Origin: an uncultured Bacilli bacterium
GTDB lineage: Bacteria > Bacillota_I > Bacilli_A > RF39 > UBA660
Direction: 5' to 3'
DNA length: 8,962 bases
NCBI GenBank assembly: GCA_947623705.1
Contig: CANQHT010000047.1
Span: 1 to 8,962 of the forward strand
Shown here: piece after piece, positions 1-5,429 of the stretch
How positions within the stretch are numbered: the stretch's first letter is position 1
Layout of the letters: every line of letters starts with the position of its first letter
Translations under genes and position numbers: made by a program
Notes under the pieces: model-generated
Seen by the model: only the letters and a program-made list of their open reading frames with translations
The model's database searches: none
Told to the model about the DNA's origin: nothing

Positions 1-80
1 ACTTTATTTTTGATATTGAATGATATATTTTGATAATTTAATGATATCAAAAAAAGGTTGTTTAATCAATTAAGAGAATC

Positions 81-121
81 AAATAGGTATGGCTAATGGG
101 TCATATCTATTTTTATATTTT
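81..121 (+). terminator. Candidate intrinsic terminator of an upstream gene
   Basis: Bases 81-91 pair with 102-112 in an 11-bp stem with one G-T wobble and a 10-nt loop (GCTAATGGGT). The stem is followed by a T-rich run reaching 121. The stem is AT-rich, so it may be weak. It could instead be part of a structured leader that continues to the stronger hairpin at 146-182. No known riboswitch class was recognised here. Confidence 0.4.
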
Positions 122-145
122 TAAAAAACTGTCCGTAGGTAAGAT

Positions 146-182
146 AATAAGCAAGTTTGAATTCATAACTTGCTTATTTTTT
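146..182 (+). terminator. Rho-independent terminator upstream of the first gene
   Basis: Bases 146-156 (AATAAGCAAGT) and 168-178 (ACTTGCTTATT) are perfect reverse complements. They form an 11-bp stem, or 12 bp if 157 pairs with 167, followed by an uninterrupted T-run at 177-182. It ends transcription entering from the left edge. Its right arm overlaps the -35 region of the promoter that follows, so it insulates the next gene from read-through. Confidence 0.75.
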
Positions 183-197
183 CAAATGTGCTATAAT
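170..197 (+). promoter_or_regulatory. Extended -10 sigma-A promoter for the 225-806 gene
   Basis: TATAAT at 192-197 is preceded by TGTGC, which gives the TRTGnTATAAT extended -10 typical of Gram-positive vegetative promoters. A weak -35 (TTGCTT, 170-175) lies 16 nt upstream, inside the right arm of the terminator stem. Transcription would begin near 204, leaving about 20 nt of leader that holds the ribosome binding site GAGGGGG at 211-217. Confidence 0.75.
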
Positions 198-224
198 ATT
201 TTTTCGAAAAGAGGGGGAAAGACA

Positions 225-806
225 TTGGAGGATAAACAGTTTACTTTTAATGTTCTTTTAAGTGAAGCAGAGAATTTATATCAAAAAATATTAAATGTCC
301 AAGATTTAGATAAAGAAGAAAAGATAGATTTTATAAATGAAATATGTAATCTAACATTTAATTTGCAAAAGTTAAAAGAAATGCAAAAAGAAAAAGAAAA
401 TAATTTTAAATTAATCTTATTTAGAAATATAATAAATTCTATATTATTAACATTTATTACGGGTTTATTATTTGTTTTTAAATATTATTTGTTATTTATA
501 TTAGGTATAATTCTTTTAGGTAATCGAGTATATGATTATCTGATTATTAAAAAATATGGTATTAATAATTATCGAGAAGAAGTTAATAAAATTACTAGAG
601 TAATTGATGAATGTACTATTGAACTTGATAAAAAAGAAAGAATAATTATTCAAAAAGTTAGTGATAATGTAGATTTAGATAAAGAAGAAAAGATATTTGA
701 TGAAAAAAATATTGTGAATACTATTAATGAGATTGATAATAACGAAGTATATGATATTAAAAATCCAGAATATGAAGAAAGCAAAAAATTAGTATTAATG
801 AAATAG
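225..806 (+). CDS. Hypothetical membrane protein with a central membrane hairpin
   Basis: I do not recognise this 193-residue protein. I chose the TTG at 225 because GAGGGGG (211-217) sits 7 nt before it and the promoter's -10 ends at 197. The frame stays open back to an ATG at 96, but that codon has no ribosome binding site and lies upstream of the terminator and promoter. Residues 1-62 are charged and helical. Residues about 66-98 are hydrophobic, with a short break near 86-88, suggesting two membrane helices in a hairpin. Residues 99-193 are again charged, mostly Lys, Glu, Asp and Ile. No signal peptide, catalytic motif or known domain is visible. The motif DLDKEEKI occurs twice (residues 27-34 and 150-157), encoded by an identical 25-nt stretch. 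The stop is followed at once by the ribosome binding site of the next gene, so the two are probably co-transcribed and may be distant paralogues. Confidence 0.75.
   Translation: MEDKQFTFNVLLSEAENLYQKILNVQDLDKEEKIDFINEICNLTFNLQKLKEMQKEKENNFKLILFRNIINSILLTFITGLLFVFKYYLLFILGIILLGNRVYDYLIIKKYGINNYREEVNKITRVIDECTIELDKKERIIIQKVSDNVDLDKEEKIFDEKNIVNTINEIDNNEVYDIKNPEYEESKKLVLMK
302..326 (+). repeat. 25-nt direct repeat, copy 1
   Basis: This stretch is identical at every base to 671-695. The copies are 369 nt (123 codons) apart and in the same reading frame of the 225-806 gene, encoding the LDKEEKI motif in both. The flanking bases differ on both sides, so the repeat is exactly 25 nt. It is purine-rich, built from GAT, AAA and GAA codons. 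Confidence 0.9.
671..695 (+). repeat. 25-nt direct repeat, copy 2
   Basis: Second identical copy of 302-326, lying in the C-terminal charged region of the same gene. Recombination between the copies would delete 369 nt, including both predicted membrane helices, without changing the reading frame. Confidence 0.9.
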
Positions 807-817
807 GGAGGTAAATG

Positions 818-1492
818 ATGGATAAAAATACCAATGGTTTAACATATGAAATATTAGAAGGAATGGCTAAAGAACATTATGATAGTATTTATGCTATGCC
901 AAGAATTAGTGAAGAAGATGGAGCATCTTTATTAAAAGAAATAGATTATTTAAAAGTAGTCTTAAATAACCGAATTATTGAAAGAAATATTTTAATAGAT
1001 AAATTAAAGAAAGTTACAAGATATTTTGTTTTAACATTTATAGCTTTACCTTTAACATTAACGGGAGATTTAGTTATAATTATTGCCTTTTTAATAAGTC
1101 TTATTACAATGCTTAAAACAATGCGAGAATTTGAACCATTAAGTAATGAACTAGCTCATAAATATGATGAAGAAAGAGTTACAATTGAGAGAATTTTAAA
1201 TAATTGTGAACGGATGGTTAATAAAAAAATGGTAAATAAAGAAGCCAAAGAAGAAGATGTTGATGATACATATTTTTTAGAAGTCTATGCTAATTATGTA
1301 ATTGAAAATTATTTAAAAACCGGGGAAATTATGGAATATTTAAATCCGGAATTTGATTTTCAAGTTAAAGCTACATTATTAACAATGCTAGAAGATAAAT
1401 ATGGGATTGATATAAGTAAAGGAATAAAAAAATCTTTAGATACTTTTAAAGAAATGGAAGAAAATGGACCAAAATTAACAAGAAATCGTTAA
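818..1492 (+). CDS. Hypothetical membrane protein, possible paralogue of its upstream neighbour
   Basis: I do not recognise this protein (224 residues from 818, or 225 from the adjacent ATG at 815). GGGAGG at 806-811 is 6 nt from the 818 ATG and only 3 nt from the 815 ATG, so 818 is preferred. The ribosome binding site touches the stop codon of the preceding gene. The layout matches that gene: a charged helical N-terminus, a long hydrophobic block at about residues 68-99 (probably two helices around LTLTGD), then a charged helix. When both are numbered from their chosen starts, each has a single Cys at position 130 in a similar setting, plus a shared LTF at the start of the membrane block. 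Unlike its neighbour, it carries an extra C-terminal region (about 148-224) with no recognised fold. No signal peptide or enzyme motif is visible. It is followed by an 81-nt gap without a terminator, then dnaG, so read-through into dnaG is possible. Confidence 0.75.
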   Translation: MDKNTNGLTYEILEGMAKEHYDSIYAMPRISEEDGASLLKEIDYLKVVLNNRIIERNILIDKLKKVTRYFVLTFIALPLTLTGDLVIIIAFLISLITMLKTMREFEPLSNELAHKYDEERVTIERILNNCERMVNKKMVNKEAKEEDVDDTYFLEVYANYVIENYLKTGEIMEYLNPEFDFQVKATLLTMLEDKYGIDISKGIKKSLDTFKEMEENGPKLTRNR

Positions 1493-1573
1493 AAATTAAA
1501 AAAATTACTACGAAAAAAAAGGAAATTCAGGGGGTAGCGACAATATATATATATGAAGGGACAAGTTTAGGGT

Positions 1574-3325
1574 ATGCAAGGAATTAGTGAAAGTAAAATT
1601 AATGAAATAAGAAATTCGGCGGATATTGTCAATATTATTGGGGAATATATACCACTTAAAATGCAAGGTAAAAATTACTTTGGTATTTGTCCTTTTCATG
1701 ATGATCATACCCCTAGTATGTCGGTATCAAGAGATAGGCAATTATTTAAGTGTTTTGTTTGTAATAAAGGTGGTAATGTTTTTACTTTTGTTAAAGATTA
1801 TGAAAATATTTCTTATTTAGAAGCGGTGAAAAAAGTAGCGGATAAAGTAGGAATACCTCTTGATTATAACCCGGAAGCAAGTTATGATAATCGTTATAAA
1901 TTAGAATATGAAATAATGGATTATACCACGAAGATACTTCAAAATAACTTAAGTAGTGCGGAAGGTGCCAAGGCTAGAGAATACTTAAATAGCAGGAGTA
2001 TTACAGATGATATCATTAAAGAATTTAAAATTGGTTTAGCTTTAGATAATAGTAATTATTTAGCATCAGTCTTAGAAAAGAAAAAATATGATGTCAATAA
2101 ATTAGATGAGTTAGGACTTATTAATAAATCAGGAATAAATGTTTATGATAAATTTATTAATAGAATAATGATTCCTTTAACTAATTTAGAAGGTAAAGTT
2201 GTTGGGTTTACCGGCAGAATCTTTAATGGCGAAAAAGATGTGGCTAAATATATTAATACCAAAGAAACTAGTATTTATAAAAAAGGTAATTTAATATTTA
2301 ACTATTATAATGCTAAAAATTATATCCGAGAAGAAAAGAAAGCTATTATTGTTGAAGGCAATATGGATGCTATTAGAATGTATTCCTCAGGAGTTAAAAA
2401 TGTTTTGGCTTTAATGGGTACGGTTTTAACGAAAGAACAAATCGATATTTTAAAAAAATTACGTGTCCCAATAGTTTTAATGCTGGATAATGATGATGCG
2501 GGAAGTTTGGCTACGAATAATATTGGGGAAGAACTCGTTAAAAATAATATTCCTTGTGAAGTGGTCAGATTAAGCGGAGCGAAAGACCCAGATGAATATA
2601 TTGTTAAATATGGTGTCGATAGTTTTAAAGATACAATTAAGCATAGTTTAAATTATTTTGATTATAAATTAGAGTATTTAAAAAATAATAAGAATTTAAA
2701 TAATACGGAAGAATTAATAAATTATGTTAAATCAGTAATAAAAATGCTTAATGATGCGGATAACTTAACCAAAGAAATTACCTTAAAAAAATTAAGTGAA
2801 GAATATCATATCGATTATGAAGTATTAAAAAGTGAAGTTAGCTTTACGGAAGAAAAGAAAGAACCAATTATTAATGTAAATCCGGTTAAAACTAAAAATA
2901 AATATGAGATATGTGTTAATAATATACTGTATTATTTAATGAGTGATAGTAAGTATTTAAAGATATTTAATAAAAGATTAGGATTCTTAAAAAATCCGGA
3001 AGAAAGAGCCTTAATTAGTGAAATTGAATATTATATTGAAGAAAAGGGTAAAATAAATTTAGCAGATTTTTTGAGTTATGCCGAAAATTGTGATAAAATA
3101 AAGGAACTTGTGGCAAGAGTGGTTGATAATACCGAATTTGCTGAGTTAGATGAAGAAACGTTTTTAGAATATATAAGAGCGTTAGATAATATTTTAAAAA
3201 AAGAAAATATTTATAAAATTAAAGAAAAAATAAATAGTTCAATGGATATTAATGAACAGATGGATAGTATTGAAAAACAAATAGCAATTACGAAAAAAAT
3301 AATGGAAGGTAAAAAGGATGTGTAA
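1574..3325 (+). CDS. dnaG: DNA primase
   Basis: Makes the RNA primers for DNA replication in association with the replicative helicase at the fork. The 583-residue length is normal. The N-terminal CHC2 zinc finger shows C39, H42, C60 and C63 in CPFH and CFVC settings. The RNA-polymerase-like core has RIMIPL (197-202) and the basic GFTGR (211-215). The TOPRIM fold shows the catalytic VEGNMD (260-265, with E261), LALMGT (278-283) and the metal-binding DNDD (305-308). DPDEY follows at 338-342. Residues from about 440 form the less conserved helicase-interacting C-terminus. An in-frame TAG at 1568-1570 excludes a longer start. The ribosome binding site is poor: GAAGGG at 1555-1560 is 13 nt away and AGGGT touches the ATG. 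This suggests low translation, which is common for primase. The stop lies 2 nt before rpoD, so the two are co-transcribed. Confidence 0.97.
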   Translation: MQGISESKINEIRNSADIVNIIGEYIPLKMQGKNYFGICPFHDDHTPSMSVSRDRQLFKCFVCNKGGNVFTFVKDYENISYLEAVKKVADKVGIPLDYNPEASYDNRYKLEYEIMDYTTKILQNNLSSAEGAKAREYLNSRSITDDIIKEFKIGLALDNSNYLASVLEKKKYDVNKLDELGLINKSGINVYDKFINRIMIPLTNLEGKVVGFTGRIFNGEKDVAKYINTKETSIYKKGNLIFNYYNAKNYIREEKKAIIVEGNMDAIRMYSSGVKNVLALMGTVLTKEQIDILKKLRVPIVLMLDNDDAGSLATNNIGEELVKNNIPCEVVRLSGAKDPDEYIVKYGVDSFKDTIKHSLNYFDYKLEYLKNNKNLNNTEELINYVKSVIKMLNDADNLTKEITLKKLSEEYHIDYEVLKSEVSFTEEKKEPIINVNPVKTKNKYEICVNNILYYLMSDSKYLKIFNKRLGFLKNPEERALISEIEYYIEEKGKINLADFLSYAENCDKIKELVARVVDNTEFAELDEETFLEYIRALDNILKKENIYKIKEKINSSMDINEQMDSIEKQIAITKKIMEGKKDV

Positions 3326-3327
3326 TT

Positions 3328-4431
3328 ATGGTAGAGATTAAAACATTTGAAGAAAGAAAAGAAGAATTAATTAAACAAGGAGAAGAAAAAGGTTATATAA
3401 CTTATGAAGAATTAGCGGCTGCCTTAAAAGGCTTAGAGATGGATAGTGATTCTTTAGATGAATTATATAATGCTTTTGTAGAAGCGGGTATTTCGGTTGT
3501 AACGGAAGAAGATGCGGAAGATGCCGAAAGTTCTGGGGAAGCACCATCTAATTTAGTGGATGAGCCAATTATTTTAGATGATGTCGAAATTACGAAAGAT
3601 GTTAATATTAATGACCCGGTTAGAATGTATTTAAAAGAAATTGGAAGAATTAGTTTGCTTTCAACTGAAGAAGAAATGAATATTAGTTTAAGAATTGCCG
3701 ATGGAGATGAAGATGCCAAAAGGATTTTAGCGGAATCTAACCTTCGTTTAGTAGTAAGTATTGCGAAAAGATATGTTGGTCGCGGCCTACTTTTCTTAGA
3801 CTTAATTCAAGAAGGTAATATTGGGCTTATGAAAGCTGTTGAAAAATTCGATTATGATAAAGGTTATAAATTTTCAACTTATGCCACTTGGTGGATTAGA
3901 CAGGCGATTACCAGAGCCTTAGCGGATCAAGCAAGAACTATTCGGGTTCCGGTTCACATGGTGGAAACTATTAATAAAATGGTTAGAGTTCAAAGACAAA
4001 TGACTTTGGAATTAAATCGGGAACCATCTGAAGAAGAAGTAGCTAAAAAAATGGGTATTTCAGTTGAAAAGGTAAGAGAAGTCATCAAAATTAGTCAAGA
4101 ACCAGTTTCTCTAGAAACCCCAATTGGGGAAGAAGATGATTCCCATTTAGGAGATTTCCTTAAAGATGAAAGTAGTTTATCTCCAGAAGAATATACCGAA
4201 AATGAAATTTTAAAAGAAGAAATTAAAGATGTTTTACAAACTTTACAACCAAGAGAGCAAGAAGTATTGGAATTAAGATTTGGGCTTATTGATGGTATTT
4301 GTCATACTCTAGAAGATGTTGGGAAAAGATTTAATGTAACAAGAGAAAGAATTAGACAAATTGAAGCCAAAGCCTTAAGAAAATTAAGACATCCATCAAG
4401 AGCTAAAAAATTAAGAGATTTCTTGGATTAA
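3328..4431 (+). CDS. rpoD: Primary RNA polymerase sigma factor (sigma-70/SigA)
   Basis: Directs RNA polymerase core enzyme to vegetative promoters. The 367 residues fit the short SigA form of Gram-positive bacteria. Region 1.1 covers about 1-60, followed by an acidic linker (59-87) and region 1.2 with DPVRMYLKEIG (96-106). Region 2 spans about 128-205 and includes NLRLVVSIAKRY, DLIQEGNIGLM and the -10-recognising YATWWIRQAITRA. Region 3 lies at about 210-290. Region 4.2 is the helix-turn-helix around TLEDVGKRFNVTRERIRQIE (327-346), ending in the family hallmark KALRKLRHPSR. The ribosome binding site AAAAGGA (3312-3318) lies inside the end of dnaG. The stop overlaps the trmK start by one base (TAATG). 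The extended -10 promoters in this window are the type of site this protein would recognise. Confidence 0.98.
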   Translation: MVEIKTFEERKEELIKQGEEKGYITYEELAAALKGLEMDSDSLDELYNAFVEAGISVVTEEDAEDAESSGEAPSNLVDEPIILDDVEITKDVNINDPVRMYLKEIGRISLLSTEEEMNISLRIADGDEDAKRILAESNLRLVVSIAKRYVGRGLLFLDLIQEGNIGLMKAVEKFDYDKGYKFSTYATWWIRQAITRALADQARTIRVPVHMVETINKMVRVQRQMTLELNREPSEEEVAKKMGISVEKVREVIKISQEPVSLETPIGEEDDSHLGDFLKDESSLSPEEYTENEILKEEIKDVLQTLQPREQEVLELRFGLIDGICHTLEDVGKRFNVTRERIRQIEAKALRKLRHPSRAKKLRDFLD

Positions 4432-5051
4432 TGCATAGTGAGAGATTATTAACAATTGCATCTTTAGTAGATAAAGAAGATGTAGTAATAGATGTTGGTT
4501 GTGATCATGGTTATTTAAGTATTTATTTAAAAGAAAATAAATTATGTAAGAATGTGTATGCTAGTGATGTAAATAAAAATGCTTTAAATAATGCTGCATA
4601 TAATATTGAAAAGAAGAATTTAGATATTGAAACATTCTTAAGTGATGGTTTAAATAACATACCTGTTAAATTTAATACCGCGGTAATCGCGGGCATGGGT
4701 ACGGAAACAATATTACATATCTTAGATAGTGAAAAAAGACCTGATAAATTAATTTTAGCAAGTCATAATGAATACTACAAATTACGAAAAGAAATTAATA
4801 AATTAGGGTATAAGATAGCAAAAGAAGTCGTAGTCTATGAAAAAGGGCATTATTATGTCATCTTAAAATGTATAAAAGGTAAACAAAAATTACGTTATCA
4901 AGAGTTAAAATTTGGTCTTAGCAATAATTTAGACTACTATAATTACTTAATGCAAAAAAATAAAGAACTTATCAAAAAAGTTCCATTATTTAAAAAAATT
5001 AAATTAATAAAAGATAATTATTTATTAAAAGGTCTTACTGAAAAAAAGTAG
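4431..5051 (+). CDS. trmK: tRNA (adenine(22)-N1)-methyltransferase
   Basis: Methylates N1 of adenine 22 in the D-arm of tRNA using S-adenosylmethionine, in the cytoplasm. The 206-residue protein is a class I methyltransferase. The SAM-binding motif I is DVGCDHGYLS (21-30). The acidic residue after strand 2 lies in YASDVN (43-48), SDG (71-73) contacts the cofactor region, and the family motif AGMG is at 87-90, followed by LILASHNE (107-114) where relatives have a catalytic-loop segment ending in Asn. The C-terminus from about 155 is a Lys-rich coiled region, somewhat shorter than in Bacillus subtilis YqfN. The start overlaps the rpoD stop (TAATG) and lacks a strong ribosome binding site, so translational coupling is likely. 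In Bacillus trmK is followed by the Nif3-like yqfO, which is missing here. The last 17 nt overlap the end of the converging minus-strand gene. Confidence 0.9.
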   Translation: MHSERLLTIASLVDKEDVVIDVGCDHGYLSIYLKENKLCKNVYASDVNKNALNNAAYNIEKKNLDIETFLSDGLNNIPVKFNTAVIAGMGTETILHILDSEKRPDKLILASHNEYYKLRKEINKLGYKIAKEVVVYEKGHYYVILKCIKGKQKLRYQELKFGLSNNLDYYNYLMQKNKELIKKVPLFKKIKLIKDNYLLKGLTEKK

Positions 5052-5060
5052 GGCCTTTTT
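5027..5060. terminator. Bidirectional terminator embedded in the trmK / yqfQ-like coding overlap
   Basis: Bases 5027-5039 pair with 5047-5059 in a 13-bp stem with two G-T wobbles around a 7-nt GAAAAAA loop. T5056-T5060 form the run for plus-strand transcripts. AAAA at 5027-5030 and the AT-rich bases to its left supply the run for minus-strand transcripts. The hairpin contains both stop codons of the convergent genes, so the same bases encode two protein ends and stop both transcripts. Confidence 0.8.
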
Positions 5061-5340
5061 GATTAGTAAAAGTATTATTGACACTTTGGTTGACATTATT
5101 TAACGCATTAATTTTCTCCTTTATAGGTTGCAAATTTTTACTCGTATTATTCATCACTTTAGTTGTGGTACTATTACTAAATTCTTTAATTAAATTAAAG
5201 GCATTTCGGGCATTATTAAGCATAGGTTTCGCTTCTTTATAAAGGGGAATAACTTGATTTACAACTCCTAAAGTTTTATTTAAACCTCCTAAAACACGAG
5301 TTAAAGATAACCCACCAAAAAGGGAACGTGGACCAAACAT
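5035..5340 (-). CDS. YqfQ/VrrA-like small protein
   Basis: A 101-residue protein of unknown role. I chose the ATG at 5340 because AGGTGAT (5351-5345, minus strand) matches the 16S anti-Shine-Dalgarno complement at ideal spacing. GTG and ATG codons three and two codons upstream overlap that site. The N-terminus is Gly-rich (MFGPRSLFGG, then GG at 18-19). Residues about 20-54 form an amphipathic helix with NKTLGVVNQVIPLY and KPMLNNARNAF. This resembles the core of the Bacillus YqfQ/VrrA family, where a helix of the type NTQKVL...QQ..P is followed by a P-containing second half. Residues 55-101 are rich in Asn, Thr and Ser and look disordered. No signal peptide or clear membrane helix is present. 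The neighbourhood supports the call, since yqfQ lies a few genes from trmK (yqfN) in B. subtilis, though here it is inverted. The family name is from memory of the pattern, so it is only moderately sure. Confidence 0.65.
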   Translation of the reverse strand: MFGPRSLFGGLSLTRVLGGLNKTLGVVNQVIPLYKEAKPMLNNARNAFNLIKEFSNSTTTKVMNNTSKNLQPIKEKINALNNVNQSVNNTFTNQKGPTFFQ

Positions 5341-5375
5341 TGTCATCACCTGTTATATTTTATGCGAAAAATGAC

Positions 5376-5404
5376 TAGATTCATACAAAATTGTATGATA
5401 TAAT
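5376..5404 (+). promoter_or_regulatory. Extended -10 promoter of the pilC-pilD pair
   Basis: TATAAT at 5399-5404 is preceded by TATGA, giving a perfect TRTGnTATAAT extended -10. The -35 position (TAGATT, 5376-5381, 17-nt spacer) is poor, as is usual when an extended -10 is present. Transcription should start near 5411, just before the ribosome binding site GAGGAAGG (5417-5424). The spacer is filled by the dyad at 5381-5398. Confidence 0.75.
5381..5398. promoter_or_regulatory. Perfect dyad in the promoter spacer, candidate operator
   Basis: TCATACAA (5381-5388) and TTGTATGA (5391-5398) are exact inverted copies separated by AA. The dyad ends at the base before the -10 hexamer and fills the -35/-10 spacer. 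A repressor bound here would block polymerase at the pilC promoter and could also affect the divergent minus-strand gene. No regulator family was recognised from the sequence. Confidence 0.5.
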
Positions 5405-5429
5405 TTTAAAAGAATAGAGGAAGGCTCAA

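Noticed and set aside
81..182. Riboswitch before the first gene
   Set aside because: I compared the leader with the conserved cores I know (purine, SAM, TPP, c-di-GMP, preQ1, ZTP) and found no match. Two simple hairpins with T-runs explain it.
96..224. N-terminal extension of the first gene from the ATG at 96
   Set aside because: There is no ribosome binding site before 96, and the segment spans a terminator hairpin and the gene's own promoter. The TTG at 225 has a well-spaced GAGGGGG.
1493..1573. A dedicated dnaG promoter in the 81-nt gap
   Set aside because: The only -10-like run is the ATATATATATAT at 1543-1554, with no -35 at a usable distance. Read-through from the upstream genes is equally possible.
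1508..1708. Minus-strand open frame of 66 codons
   Set aside because: It runs opposite the conserved zinc-finger region of dnaG, has no ribosome binding site and shows no recognisable protein features.
1626..1820. Plus-strand open frame inside dnaG
   Set aside because: It is an alternative frame of the conserved primase N-terminus. Its hydrophobic composition is a by-product of the AT-rich codons.
3402..3719. Minus-strand open frame of 105 codons with a Ser-rich product
   Set aside because: It is the antisense of the acidic N-terminal part of rpoD. The Ser-rich composition is the complement of Glu/Asp/Ala codons, and no start signal is present.
5350..5380. A defined promoter for the minus-strand YqfQ-like gene
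   Set aside because: TAAAAT/TATAAC-like hexamers occur on the minus strand near 5355-5370, but spacing to any -35 is wrong and the leader would be too short to call one with confidence.
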